A stretch of DNA of 64,000 nucleotides from Bacillus sp. FJAT-26390 (GCF_001682865.1 NZ_MAQX01000033.1:124001-188000); one strand, 5' to 3'. Shown: positions 16,964-25,288, counted from the first letter of the stretch. Notes: a model not told the origin generated them from the sequence alone. Program-made: numbers and translations.

Positions 16964-19174
16964 GTGAATTTTAGTTTACGCTTTGGCAAATCGTTAAAAG
17001 AAACTCGTAGGTGGCTGGCAGCAGCGCTGGCATTCGCAATCGTCATGACTTCGCTTACCGGAATAGTAAACGCGGCAGAGGAGACCGTAACCGGCATCGA
17101 ATTTTCTTATGATCCAGATGATTACAACAACAGCACATCTTCGCTCAAAGTATTCGTTGAGGATGACAAGGTCAATTTATCCGTGTTTGCCCTTATTTCA
17201 GGCGCAACTAACAAAAATGTAACTGCGGATGTAACATGGAAATCGTCCAATACAGCTCTCGTCAAAGTGGATAAAGGCGTATTAACAGCTGTCGGCAAAG
17301 GCACGGCGACAATTAGCGCTACTTATAAAGGCTTCACATCTTCCATCAAAGCGACATCCGATTATGTGTATGACTCCGTTGTTCTGAAGTATCTAAACGG
17401 AACGGTCGCACCGACAACGCAAGATATTGAAATCGGGCAACCTTTGGCCTTCATTCTTGACGGTACAAAAGCAAGTACTCCCGACGAGAATGTTACAAGG
17501 GAAGCCGTTTGGACGACTTCAAATTCTGCTATTGCAACCGTAGATGAAGGAACGGTTACCCTGTTAGGCGTCGGGACCGTTACGATTTCTGCCAAGCTGA
17601 AAGGCAAATCCGATTCCATTACACTTAATGTATCCTCACCTTACAAATCGATTGCAATTGGAGCAGGAGATTCCGGCAATTTAGTCCAGTTCGATATGGG
17701 CTCAGAAGACAAGACATTAACAGCATCCGTCGTTGTGAAGACAGGCGAAACACTTAACGTCACGGATGCAGCCAAATGGGTGAGCGCCAATGAAAAGGTC
17801 GTAACCGTTAAAAAAGGTGTTGTCACTGCGGTAGGCATCGGCAAAACAACGATTACAGTATCCCATAAGGGCGTATCCGCTTCTATCGATGTTGTCGTTC
17901 GCGCGGCTTTCCAATCGATTAGATTAACGCCCGAGAAGGAATATCACCTGCTTTTGCAGAGTGATGGGATTCAAGTAAAAGCTGAAGTGCAAAATAACTC
18001 AGGCACTACAGATGATGTAACCCAGGCTGCGGATTGGACGTCCTCGAACGTCGTAGTCGCTACCGTCAAGGAAGGCAAGGTTACGCCTAAGGCTGTTGGT
18101 TCAACTAAAATTACTGCAAGCCACAAAGGCGTTAGCCGCAGCATCGACATTACAGTCTACCCTACAGTAAGCGAGCTAAGCGTAGAGACCGAAACCATCG
18201 ATGGCTTTAATGAGATGAGCGGCGACCTTCCTAAAGTTATGGCAACAACGTTTGACGGCTCTAAGGTCGATGTTTCAAAAATCGTAACCTGGACGTCCAA
18301 AGACGAGAAGATCGCGATCATCAAAGACGGGCAATGGTCAGCCAAAGCGCTCGGCGAAACGACACTGACGGCTACCGTGCAAGGGTATAAAGCCGAAGTA
18401 AAATTAATCGTTCATGTGAAGCCGTTGAAGCTGATCGCAAGCGTGAAGGATCTTAGCATTATTTTAGGAAAAGAAACGCCATACCCTTCTGTAACCGTCG
18501 TGAATGAAGATGGGGATGAAGAAGACATCTCAAGCAGAGTCAAATGGAAAACAACGTCTGAGGATATCGTTTTGAAGGATACGGTAATGAAGGGCCTAGA
18601 GGTGTCCAGCGTCACTCTAACAGCCACTTACTTGACCAAGAGCGTAACCGTCCGCGTAAAGGTTGAAGAGGAGATCGTGAAGCTCGTCGTTGAGCCTACC
18701 GCTCTCGATCTTTATCCCGGCAGATCCAAATCAATTAAAGTTACAGGCTACTACAAGAGCGGCAAGCAAGTTTCCCTTGGTTCAAAAATGAACTGGGAGT
18801 CCGGAAATCCGGACATCGCTAGTGTAAGCAGTACTTCCGTAAAAGCTATAGCTATCGGCACTACAAAAATCACGGGCTCCTACCAAGGCAAAACGGTTGT
18901 TGTTCCCATCATTGTGTCGCCGAAGCTAAAATCGCTTGTTCTTTCAAGCAAATCGGTACAGCTAAGCCCTGGCGGGACTTATTCCGCTAAGCTGCAAGCT
19001 AATTTCACAACCGGCAACCCGACTAACGCGACAGATGCTGCAGTATGGACTTCATCCAAAGCTAGCGTAGCGACCGTAGTAGGCGGCAAAATCGTTGCAG
19101 TCGGCAAAGGCTCCGCATCCATTAAAGCAACCTATGCTGGCAAGAGCGTAACCATTCGGGTAACGGTAAAATAG
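16964..19174 (+). CDS. Exported protein with eight Ig-like (Big_2) repeats
   Basis: The only plus-strand gene in the window, 736 residues, with a GTG start at 16964 after AAGGACAGGG. A signal peptide (basic KSLKETRRW, then WLAAALAFAIVMTSLTGIV) is cleaved near NAAEE. The rest is eight tandem modules of about 85-90 residues. Each carries the bacterial Ig-like signature, a WxSSN core followed by V..G.ltAvg.GtatItA.ykG; examples are VTWKSSNTALVKVDKG, AVWTTSNSAIATVDEG and AVWTSSKASVATVVGG. No SLH domain, LPXTG motif, lipobox or enzyme domain is visible, so how it stays at the surface is unclear. Such modules usually act as adhesive or spacer domains. Strong terminator behind it. Confidence 0.9.
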   Translation: MNFSLRFGKSLKETRRWLAAALAFAIVMTSLTGIVNAAEETVTGIEFSYDPDDYNNSTSSLKVFVEDDKVNLSVFALISGATNKNVTADVTWKSSNTALVKVDKGVLTAVGKGTATISATYKGFTSSIKATSDYVYDSVVLKYLNGTVAPTTQDIEIGQPLAFILDGTKASTPDENVTREAVWTTSNSAIATVDEGTVTLLGVGTVTISAKLKGKSDSITLNVSSPYKSIAIGAGDSGNLVQFDMGSEDKTLTASVVVKTGETLNVTDAAKWVSANEKVVTVKKGVVTAVGIGKTTITVSHKGVSASIDVVVRAAFQSIRLTPEKEYHLLLQSDGIQVKAEVQNNSGTTDDVTQAADWTSSNVVVATVKEGKVTPKAVGSTKITASHKGVSRSIDITVYPTVSELSVETETIDGFNEMSGDLPKVMATTFDGSKVDVSKIVTWTSKDEKIAIIKDGQWSAKALGETTLTATVQGYKAEVKLIVHVKPLKLIASVKDLSIILGKETPYPSVTVVNEDGDEEDISSRVKWKTTSEDIVLKDTVMKGLEVSSVTLTATYLTKSVTVRVKVEEEIVKLVVEPTALDLYPGRSKSIKVTGYYKSGKQVSLGSKMNWESGNPDIASVSSTSVKAIAIGTTKITGSYQGKTVVVPIIVSPKLKSLVLSSKSVQLSPGGTYSAKLQANFTTGNPTNATDAAVWTSSKASVATVVGGKIVAVGKGSASIKATYAGKSVTIRVTVK

Positions 19175-19187
19175 TTCTCGAATAAGC

Positions 19188-19230
19188 AAAAAAAGCAGAT
19201 CAAAGGCGAGAGCCCTGATCTGCTTTTTTT
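19188..19230. terminator. Terminator between convergent genes
   Basis: Perfect 15-bp arms (A7-GCAGATCA at 19188-19202 and its complement at 19216-19230) around a 13-base loop. A run on one side and T run on the other make it usable in both directions. It lies 13 bases after the Ig-like repeat gene. Confidence 0.9.
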
Positions 19231-19244
19231 CATTTTTGCCCAAA

Positions 19245-19297
19245 CAAAAAAAGGCCGCCCGCCACGCCGCAAATACCGCTGGATAGACAACCTTTTT
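19245..19297 (-). terminator. Probable terminator after the EpuA-like gene
   Basis: On the minus strand AAAAAGG and CCTTTTTTT bracket a GC-rich segment that can fold further; it lies just downstream of the EpuA-like stop codon and ends in seven T. Confidence 0.5.
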
Positions 19298-19309
19298 ATC
19301 GTATGATTA

Positions 19310-19624
19310 TTAAGAATCAGCAAATACCAGGTCATAGAGATGCTGCCAGGTGGCCCAGCTGAACACTTCTTCGTTAGGCTGCTTGCCCACCACTACGTAA
19401 CCAACATATAGGCCTGCAACAAGCATAATAACCATAATGAGCGGTACGATGCTTTTGCGTAAAAACCACAGCAGCACCCTTACTCCTTTGGGCCGTTGCT
19501 TCTTCTCAGAGCTCCCGTCAGCCTTCGCGCGACTTTTGCGCTTCTTCCTCCCGGAGCCGCTCTCTTCAGCTTGACTCCCGACCCCGCTTGCTTCGCGGTC
19601 GATTCGTTCATCGGCCATACTCAT
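19310..19624 (-). CDS. Small single-helix membrane protein, EpuA-like (often labelled 'RNA polymerase subunit beta')
   Basis: About 104 residues. An N-terminal half that is highly charged (GSGRKKRKSRAKADGSSEKK) is followed by one membrane helix (SIVPLIMVIMLVAGLYVGYVV, residues about 50-70) and a short outer tail ending NEEVFSWATWQHLYDLVF. The layout matches the family catalogued as EpuA or 'DNA-directed RNA polymerase subunit beta', a name not supported by any RNA-polymerase sequence I can see. Three ATGs cluster at the start; the one at 19624 (MSMADERIDRE) has AAGG at 9-base spacing and is preferred to the outermost ATG at 19633. It follows flhP by 16 bases and is probably the last gene of the mbl/flhO/flhP run. 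Confidence 0.75.
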   Translation of the reverse strand: MSMADERIDREASGVGSQAEESGSGRKKRKSRAKADGSSEKKQRPKGVRVLLWFLRKSIVPLIMVIMLVAGLYVGYVVVGKQPNEEVFSWATWQHLYDLVFADS

Positions 19625-19640
19625 CAACATCATCCTATCC

Positions 19641-20483
19641 TTATGCGCGCAGCCCGTTTGTCAGGCTCATCATCGTATCGCTTGACGATAACGCTCTAGC
19701 CGCCAGTTGATAAGCGCGCTGCACATTAATAAGCTCGGTCATCTCGTCCGTTAGCTCAACATTCGATTGCTCCAAATAGCCTTGGCGCAACGTGATGAGA
19801 TTTTCCGAATTGGGTACGATCTGCTGCACCACATCTCCAGCATTGATGCCGTTAGCAATAACAAATAAGTTGTCATTAACCGCAGTCAGCGCTGCCGGAC
19901 GCGAAGCTTGCAGCAGCTTAATGCTGCCAAGCTCGATGGTGCGGTCAGACGAGACCCCAAGCACGGTTCCATCTGGATTAACTCGCAGGCTGAAACCTTG
20001 AGGCACAACAATATTGCCCTCTACGACGTTACCCGTCAGAGGGTCTTTAACATTCGCAACGACCGGATATCCGTCTTCCGTTGCCAAAATCGTATCACCG
20101 TTTGCACCGACCGTCAACTGAAAGGCGCCATTGCGCGTGTATCCGCGGTTGCCGGCGTCGTCCACCTCGACTTCAAACAATGCGTTTCCTTCAATCGCAA
20201 GATCGGTTTCTTTATTCGTTCCCTGCATGGGACCTTGCGATAGATTCGGCTGAACCATCGTCATTCGCGAGCCCCAACCTTGCGTAAAGTCCATAGGCGT
20301 AAGACGGCCAGGCTGATTAAACGCTTCGGGCTGGTTTCTTAAGTTCGTTAGAAGATCCTCAAAGGTAGCTTCTTTCCGCTTGTAGCCAACGGTATTCACA
20401 TTAGCGATATTATCTGCAAGCAAATCTAGCTTCTGCTGAAGCCCATTCATCGATACCATTGCGTTAATCATTGAACTGTTCAT
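19641..20483 (-). CDS. flhP: Flagellar distal-rod/hook-basal body protein FlhP
   Basis: A 280-residue FlgG/FlgF-family axial protein. The N-terminal rod motif LADNIANVNTVGYKRKEATF and a C-terminal heptad helix (ELTDEMTELINVQRAYQLAARALSSSD) pack together in the rod core, with the FlgG-like middle domain between them. It has no signal peptide, as expected for export through the flagellar type III apparatus. GGAGGTG stands 8 bases before the ATG. It lies 32 bases downstream of flhO and the order mbl-flhO-flhP equals that of B. subtilis, where these two proteins are needed for the distal rod. Assignment as FlhP rather than FlgG rests on that order. Confidence 0.88.
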   Translation of the reverse strand: MNSSMINAMVSMNGLQQKLDLLADNIANVNTVGYKRKEATFEDLLTNLRNQPEAFNQPGRLTPMDFTQGWGSRMTMVQPNLSQGPMQGTNKETDLAIEGNALFEVEVDDAGNRGYTRNGAFQLTVGANGDTILATEDGYPVVANVKDPLTGNVVEGNIVVPQGFSLRVNPDGTVLGVSSDRTIELGSIKLLQASRPAALTAVNDNLFVIANGINAGDVVQQIVPNSENLITLRQGYLEQSNVELTDEMTELINVQRAYQLAARALSSSDTMMSLTNGLRA

Positions 20484-20515
20484 GCTTCGTGCACCTCCGC
20501 TGCTTCAGCCTGCTG

Positions 20516-21379
20516 TTATACGCGACCTACTTCATTAACTGCTTTGCTCAAGCTCTGATCATAAAATTGAATAACCTTTTGGTTCGCTTCATATGCCCGG
20601 AGCGCTGACATAAGGTCTACAGCCGCTTGCGCAGTATCGACGTTCGAACGCTCTACGTAACCTTGCCTTACCTCGACACGCTCACCTGGAGCAACCGCAA
20701 CTGCCGCACCGTCCGCTGTGGCGAATCTAAAGCTTCCGTTCCCTTCGCGTACGAGCAGATTCGGATTATCGACCCGGCTAATTAGCAGTTGAACGCCAAT
20801 ATCCTGTCCATTTACATCAAGAAAACGTTGATCGTTTGTCAATTTTAGACTCTCTAGACCTACGCCAACAGGCATCTGAATAGGCCGGCCATCTGCACCG
20901 AGCACGTTCGAGCCATCACTTGCCATAAGGAAGCCCTGCTCCGTTAGCGTAAATTTCCCGCCCCGCGTATATCTTATATCGCCATTTTGATCCTGAACGG
21001 TAAAAAAGGCTTGCGGCTGGAAAGTGACCGTGCCGTCTGGCGCGACATTTTTGCCGGATGCGTCAAAGGACAGCCCGTTTAATTCGATGTTCGAAATCAG
21101 CGCAAAATCAGACGAATTGTTCGTCTGCATGAGATCGCCCTGCAAATGAATGGATAAGCTCTCTTCCGCAAATACGCCGGTTGTCAGCTTCCCGATCTTG
21201 TCGACGCTCTCAGGGCCCGCTCCAGTCAATGACAGCATCATTTCCGGAAAAGAACGGGTCACCGCATTCGTCTGCTTATAACCAGGCGTGTTTATGTTGG
21301 AAATATTATTCGTTACCGTATCATGTCTTCGCTGCTGAGAAATCATGCCCGACGCTGCGGTATATAATCCTCTTAACAT
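20516..21379 (-). CDS. flhO: Flagellar distal-rod/hook-basal body protein FlhO
   Basis: A 287-residue axial flagellar protein. It opens with MLRGLYTAASGMISQQRRHD and TNNISNINTPGYK, the conserved rod-protein N-terminus, and ends with VDLMSALRAYEANQKVIQFYDQS, the matching C-terminal coiled segment. AAGGGGGT precedes the ATG. The 167-base gap from mbl carries a likely sigma-D promoter, so flhO-flhP can be switched on with the other motility genes independently of mbl. The order after mbl identifies it as FlhO; by sequence alone it is only a FlgF/FlgG-family member. Confidence 0.88.
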   Translation of the reverse strand: MLRGLYTAASGMISQQRRHDTVTNNISNINTPGYKQTNAVTRSFPEMMLSLTGAGPESVDKIGKLTTGVFAEESLSIHLQGDLMQTNNSSDFALISNIELNGLSFDASGKNVAPDGTVTFQPQAFFTVQDQNGDIRYTRGGKFTLTEQGFLMASDGSNVLGADGRPIQMPVGVGLESLKLTNDQRFLDVNGQDIGVQLLISRVDNPNLLVREGNGSFRFATADGAAVAVAPGERVEVRQGYVERSNVDTAQAAVDLMSALRAYEANQKVIQFYDQSLSKAVNEVGRV

Positions 21380-21424
21380 AGTTGTTACCCCCTTGGCCGC
21401 TTGCCTTCCAACTTCCTATATATG

Positions 21425-21451
21425 TTATCGGTTGAAAGCAAGGCTGCCTGA
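21425..21451 (-). promoter_or_regulatory. Candidate sigma-D (motility) promoter of flhO-flhP
   Basis: Minus strand ACCGATAA (21425-21432) matches the sigma-D -10 consensus GCCGATAA in seven of eight bases. At 15-base spacing the -35 position reads TCAG against TAAA. It lies about 45 bases before the flhO ATG. Confidence 0.5.
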
Positions 21452-21546
21452 ATAGCTTGTCCTGCGACCAATGACTCATTTACGCCTCGGCTGCGCCCCC
21501 CTAAGGCTCCCTACCCGCGCAAATTCATACATGGCCGCTCCTGCCC

Positions 21547-22539
21547 TTACTTCTTCCCGAGCTTGTCCAAGTTATCTAGAAGGATGCCAGTCCCTTTGAC
21601 CACGCAGTGCATCGGATCTTCCGCAATGAGCACCGGAACTTTAAGCTCCTCTGCCAGCAATGCATCAAGCCCGCCAAGCAAAGCGCCTCCGCCCGTCAAA
21701 ATAACGCCGCGGTCAATAATGTCGGCAGACAGCTCTGGCGGCGTGCGCTCAAGCACAGCCTTAGCCGCAGATACGATCGACATTACCGGGTCCCAAAGCG
21801 CCTCGCGGACTTCGCCGGAACGAATCGTCAACGTAAGCGGAAGCCCAGATACCATGTCACGGCCGCGAATGTCGATCTCCTCTTGGCGTCCGCCCTCAAG
21901 TACCGTACCGATCTTAATTTTAATATCCTCACTCGTTCTCTCACCGATCAGAAGCTTGTATTTATTCTTGATAAACTTCATGATCGCATCATCGAACTTG
22001 TCCCCTGCGACTTTAATAGAAGAGGCGGTCACAACGTCGCCCATAGAAAGAACGGCCACATCCGTTGTGCCCCCGCCAATGTCTACGACCATATTGCCGC
22101 TAGGCTGGAAGATATCCATTCCAGCCCCTATAGCGGCAGCTTTCGGCTCATCCTCGAGAAATACTTCCTTTGCGCCGCTGCGCTCGGCAGCCTCGCGAAT
22201 GGCCTTCTGCTCAACTGAAGTAATATTCGTTGGCGCGCAAATAAGAATTCGGGGACGGCTAAACCATTTCCGTCCCTCGACACGATCAATAAATGCTTTG
22301 AGCATAATTTCCGTAATCTCAAAATCGGCAATAACACCATCACGCAATGGACGAATCGCTATAATGTTGCCTGGCGTCCGGCCTACCATTCTATGTGCTT
22401 CCTCACCAACAGCCAGCACTTTCTTCGAGTCGCTTTCAATCGCAACGACTGAAGGCTCATCGAGAACAACGCCTCTTCCTTTTACATGAATGGAAACATT
22501 GGCTGTTCCAAGATCGATCCCAATATCCTTGCTCAACAT
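21547..22539 (-). CDS. mbl: MreB-family cell-shape protein Mbl
   Basis: A 330-residue actin-like ATPase that forms membrane-bound filaments and guides lateral wall synthesis. The five actin-fold motifs are visible: KDIGIDLGTANVSIHVKG at the start, MVVDIGGGTTDVAVLSMG, the KAAAIGAG adenosine loop, and GVILTGGGALLGGLD near the end. The frame is open upstream to 22692, but that part overlaps spoIIID and lacks family sequence. The ATG at 22539 is preceded by GGGGGA and gives the exact family N-terminus. Its place directly after spoIIID matches B. subtilis and marks it as Mbl rather than MreB or MreBH. Confidence 0.94.
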   Translation of the reverse strand: MLSKDIGIDLGTANVSIHVKGRGVVLDEPSVVAIESDSKKVLAVGEEAHRMVGRTPGNIIAIRPLRDGVIADFEITEIMLKAFIDRVEGRKWFSRPRILICAPTNITSVEQKAIREAAERSGAKEVFLEDEPKAAAIGAGMDIFQPSGNMVVDIGGGTTDVAVLSMGDVVTASSIKVAGDKFDDAIMKFIKNKYKLLIGERTSEDIKIKIGTVLEGGRQEEIDIRGRDMVSGLPLTLTIRSGEVREALWDPVMSIVSAAKAVLERTPPELSADIIDRGVILTGGGALLGGLDALLAEELKVPVLIAEDPMHCVVKGTGILLDNLDKLGKK

Positions 22540-22663
22540 AAGGCTTAAGTCCCCCAACGAATAATAATTACAAAACGTACATTTGGTTCCCTTGACACAG
22601 AAACCGCTAACGTTTATTATTCGCCAAAAAAGACAAATTTCCTCTATAATTCGAGAAAAAACT

Positions 22664-22951
22664 TCACAGCTTGCCAGCAGCGAGTACTTCACGCTTCTTC
22701 GTGCTCGTTTTCTTGTATTTAATCTTGGTCGCTTCTCCCCCCCTCAGATGCCTGATTGATTTGTGGTATTCGAGAATGTGCTTAACCTGATCGGCCAAAT
22801 CGGGGTTTATTTCAGGAAGCCGCTCAGTCAAGTCCTTGTGCACCGTGCTTTTGGATACACCGAACTCCTTGGCAATCGTACGCACCGTGTGCTTCGTTTC
22901 CACGATGCAGCGGCCTATTTTAATGGTTCGCTCCTTAATGTAATCGTGCAC
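22664..22951 (-). CDS. spoIIID: Mother-cell sporulation transcription factor SpoIIID
   Basis: A 95-residue DNA-binding regulator of mother-cell gene expression in sporulation, nearly identical to its B. subtilis counterpart (MHDYIKERTIKIG, then IVETKHTVRTIAKEFGVSKS). The helix-turn-helix is at residues 22-43 (VRTIAKEFGVSKSTVHKDL) and a basic C-terminal tail (KIKYKKTSTKKRE) follows. It starts at GTG with GGAGG 7 bases upstream. A sigma-E-like promoter lies in front, as expected for a gene switched on in the mother cell. Confidence 0.96.
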   Translation of the reverse strand: MHDYIKERTIKIGRCIVETKHTVRTIAKEFGVSKSTVHKDLTERLPEINPDLADQVKHILEYHKSIRHLRGGEATKIKYKKTSTKKREVLAAGKL

Positions 22952-22984
22952 GTTCCCGCCTCCCTACTCGAGATAGTTTGGTAC

Positions 22985-23012
22985 ATTATATGAGTAGGTC
23001 ACGTATATATTC
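22985..23012 (-). promoter_or_regulatory. Sigma-E-type promoter of spoIIID
   Basis: Minus strand GAATATA (23006-23012), 13-base spacer, CATATAAT (22985-22992); the consensus is KMATATT, 14-15 bases, CATACAAT. One -10 mismatch and a spacer one base short. It lies about 35 bases before the GTG start, and spoIIID is a known sigma-E target. Confidence 0.6.
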
Positions 23013-23060
23013 GTTATGGTCAAGCCTAACAAGCCCGAATGTGAATAAATTTTCATAAAA

Positions 23061-23094
23061 ACGTAAAACAGGCAGGGAATCGCTCCCTGCCTGT
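23061..23094 (-). terminator. Terminator of spoIIQ
   Basis: Perfect 11-bp arms (ACAGGCAGGGA at 23068-23078 and its complement at 23084-23094), 5-base loop, followed on the minus strand by TTTTACGTTTTT. Confidence 0.88.
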
Positions 23095-23142
23095 ACGTCT
23101 AAAGACCTATTTTTTTGAGGAGAAGTTAATCTCCAGCCGCCA

Positions 23143-23883
23143 TTACTCTTTAATCAATGAGCTTGGGTTAATCGGCTTGCCATTGTTGCGTGTTTCATAA
23201 TGAAGGTGAATGCCAAGGTCGCGTTCAAGATCGTTCCGGCCAGCTTTTGCAATGACAGTGCCTTGTGTAACATCATCGCCTTCAGCAACCTGAATGTCCG
23301 TTAAGCTTTGGTACACGGTCACAAGGCCGCCTTCATGTGTAATTTCAACTACGTTGCCGTTTGTTGGTTCAGTCTTTACATAAGTGACTTTACCGGAAAG
23401 TGCGGCAAGTACGTCAAAGGTTTGGCCGCTTGGGTCAACAAAGTCGATACCCATATGCGGTGAGAACGTGTCTCCCACTTGAACCAGTGCAGCTTCGCGC
23501 TCCGCGTCGCTTGATTTTTCATCATAAAACGGAAGTTCTTCCTTCAAAGCCGCTTTGTTAGCGATTGGCCATTGCATCAATTCGTCACCAAGTACCACTT
23601 CAGGATTTTCTTCACCCTTGCCAGGCGCTTTCGTTTCCCCTTGTGTAGCTTCAGTAGGGTCCGTTTTTCCTGTTGTCGTTTTCGCTTGATCGGCCCCCTG
23701 ATAGATCCACATTAAGGTTACGATAATTGCTGCCGCGGCCATGAAGATTGCTGGAGATACCCATCGCTTTGCAAAAAGGTTCTTCCATCCACTGCTAGAT
23801 TTGGCGGCAGACGTTCCTCCCAGAACAGTTTTGGGAGTTTCTTCTGGTTTTTGCTTCGGTTTACTTTGATTTTGATCATTCAT
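23143..23883 (-). CDS. spoIIQ: Forespore engulfment protein SpoIIQ (LytM/M23 fold)
   Basis: A 246-residue bitopic protein of the forespore membrane. It has a short Lys/Pro-rich cytosolic tail, one helix at about 43-61 (SPAIFMAAAAIIVTLMWIY), a low-complexity linker and an M23/LytM domain from about 135 to 242. In sporulators SpoIIQ pairs with SpoIIIAH across the intermembrane space during engulfment. Both metal motifs look intact here: H143-x3-D147 in SPHMGIDF and H226-L-H228 in GIHLHYE. As I recall, the B. subtilis protein has lost the first His, so the enzyme may be active in this organism. A sigma-F-type promoter lies directly upstream. GAGGTGAT precedes the ATG by 5 bases. Confidence 0.92.
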   Translation of the reverse strand: MNDQNQSKPKQKPEETPKTVLGGTSAAKSSSGWKNLFAKRWVSPAIFMAAAAIIVTLMWIYQGADQAKTTTGKTDPTEATQGETKAPGKGEENPEVVLGDELMQWPIANKAALKEELPFYDEKSSDAEREAALVQVGDTFSPHMGIDFVDPSGQTFDVLAALSGKVTYVKTEPTNGNVVEITHEGGLVTVYQSLTDIQVAEGDDVTQGTVIAKAGRNDLERDLGIHLHYETRNNGKPINPSSLIKE

Positions 23884-23902
23884 TTTCTATCACCTCACTA
23901 GC

Positions 23903-23931
23903 CATTGTTGCCAGATCTGCTAGGTTTATAC
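23903..23931 (-). promoter_or_regulatory. Sigma-F-type (forespore) promoter of spoIIQ
   Basis: Minus strand GTATA (23927-23931), 14-base spacer, GGCAACAATG (23903-23912), which fits the sigma-F consensus GyATA, about 15 bases, GGnnAnAnTG. It is 20 bases before the spoIIQ ATG; spoIIQ is a known early forespore gene. Confidence 0.6.
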
Positions 23932-23963
23932 GTGAGGCAATACGAAAAATTGAAAGATTTAAA

Positions 23964-25163
23964 TTACGAGTGGCGAGAGAGCTGTTTCGAAAGCTTTGAA
24001 GCTTGCTCCACTTGAACGCTAGAGTAATAATGTTCCAAAATATCCTCGGCGCTTGCTCCCGTCTTAGCCATGCCGTTTGCGCCCCACTGGCTCATTCCGA
24101 CGCCATGCCCGTAGCCATAGGTTGTAATCGTAATGGCACTTCCTTTGATGCTCCACGTGAATTGAGAGGATGCGAGACCTAGCGCCTCTCTCACTTCACG
24201 TCCTGTAAAAGCGGTTTCTCCTATGATGATCTTGCTTATGCGATTGCCTTCCGTCTTCTCTACCACGCGAATCGAAGGTTTGGCAGAGCCCTTCTTCCTC
24301 ACGCCAAGCTTGCTATAAAAATCGTTTAAAGACAACTTCACCGTTTCTTTGTATCGAGGAGAGATCGCTTCATCCCATGGGCTTGCCACACTCCGCAAAT
24401 AAGGAATCTCTTGGTTCCAGTAGTCCTCTGAATTTTCGGTATAACCGTTGCTGGTGGAGAAAAAAGAAGCCTCTATCGGCTCGCCTTTATACGTTATGAT
24501 TTTTCCTTTTGTCTGAGCGATCACTTCATTCAGCTTGCCCATGTTTTTCTTCTGCTCGTTCTTTGGCCATTTCCGAGCGAGCTCCGCCAAAGGAATATAT
24601 ACTTGATGCTCGATGGTATCGGTCACATCGGCTCCCTCTACAGGCACTCCGCTGTCGTTTCCTTGAACGATTCGCCGCACCATATAGGTGCGTGCAGCAA
24701 TCGCTTGCGCCTTCAACGCTTCAAGCTCAAAATCGATTGGCATTTCCGCTGCGACCACACCTCGGACGTAGGTTTCCAGCGGAACCTTCTCTATCCTTTT
24801 GTCCTTCGTCATATAGACGCGGACGGTGACATGATCAAGTGCGCTTGACGTCTCCGTTTGCGATGTTTCGCTAGAGGATGGCTTAGCCGTTTGCCGAGGT
24901 TGATCCACGCCCTTGGACGGCTTCGTATCTGCTGATCCATCCGCAATGCCCGCTGAGGGATCCGCTTGAAATCCGTCCTTTACGCCGCTGGCATCTGTTA
25001 AAGTTCGAGCCGCTTGTACATTTCTCAGCTCATTCAGCGATAGCCTTACTAGCAGCATGGATGCACCCAGCATGGCACCGATTGCAAATAGCGCCATCCA
25101 TCTGCTCGTCCGCAAACGACCGATTATCGAAACTATTGAAATCTTCCCTATCCTTCGACTCAT
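23964..25163 (-). CDS. spoIID: Stage II sporulation protein D (lytic transglycosylase)
   Basis: A 399-residue membrane-anchored peptidoglycan lytic enzyme that thins septal wall during engulfment with SpoIIP and SpoIIM. A basic start and one helix (about residues 23-45, RWMALFAIGAMLGASMLLVRL) are followed by a disordered Ser/Thr/Lys stretch of about 80 residues and the SpoIID domain. Its marks are VRGVVAAEMPIDFELEALKAQAIAARTYM (catalytic Glu in AAEMP), FFSTSNGYTENSEDYW and the C-terminal GYGHGVGMSQWGANGMA. ATG at 25163 is chosen because AAGGAGAG lies just before it; the in-frame GTG at 25178 is upstream of that site. CATAGAAT near 25260 on this strand resembles a sigma-E -10, but its -35 is poor. 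Confidence 0.93.
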   Translation of the reverse strand: MSRRIGKISIVSIIGRLRTSRWMALFAIGAMLGASMLLVRLSLNELRNVQAARTLTDASGVKDGFQADPSAGIADGSADTKPSKGVDQPRQTAKPSSSETSQTETSSALDHVTVRVYMTKDKRIEKVPLETYVRGVVAAEMPIDFELEALKAQAIAARTYMVRRIVQGNDSGVPVEGADVTDTIEHQVYIPLAELARKWPKNEQKKNMGKLNEVIAQTKGKIITYKGEPIEASFFSTSNGYTENSEDYWNQEIPYLRSVASPWDEAISPRYKETVKLSLNDFYSKLGVRKKGSAKPSIRVVEKTEGNRISKIIIGETAFTGREVREALGLASSQFTWSIKGSAITITTYGYGHGVGMSQWGANGMAKTGASAEDILEHYYSSVQVEQASKLSKQLSRHS

Positions 25164-25288
25164 GAGCTCTCCTTCCACCTTTGACGGTAAGAGAAAGCAG
25201 GAATCAGCTTGCGCCAGGCTGTTCTCTCTTAAACCGTTCCTGATGGTTCATTCTATGAGTCTGAATGATAGGGTAGAACTCCAAATGG

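Noticed and set aside
21563..22489. 308-codon open frame on the plus strand opposite mbl
   Set aside because: It is exactly antisense to a strongly conserved gene, has no ribosome-binding site and gives Ser/Pro/Ile-rich nonsense; a shadow of mbl codon use.
22540..22692. N-terminal extension of mbl by 51 codons
   Set aside because: Overlaps the end of spoIIID, has no family similarity, and a good ribosome-binding site precedes the ATG at 22539.
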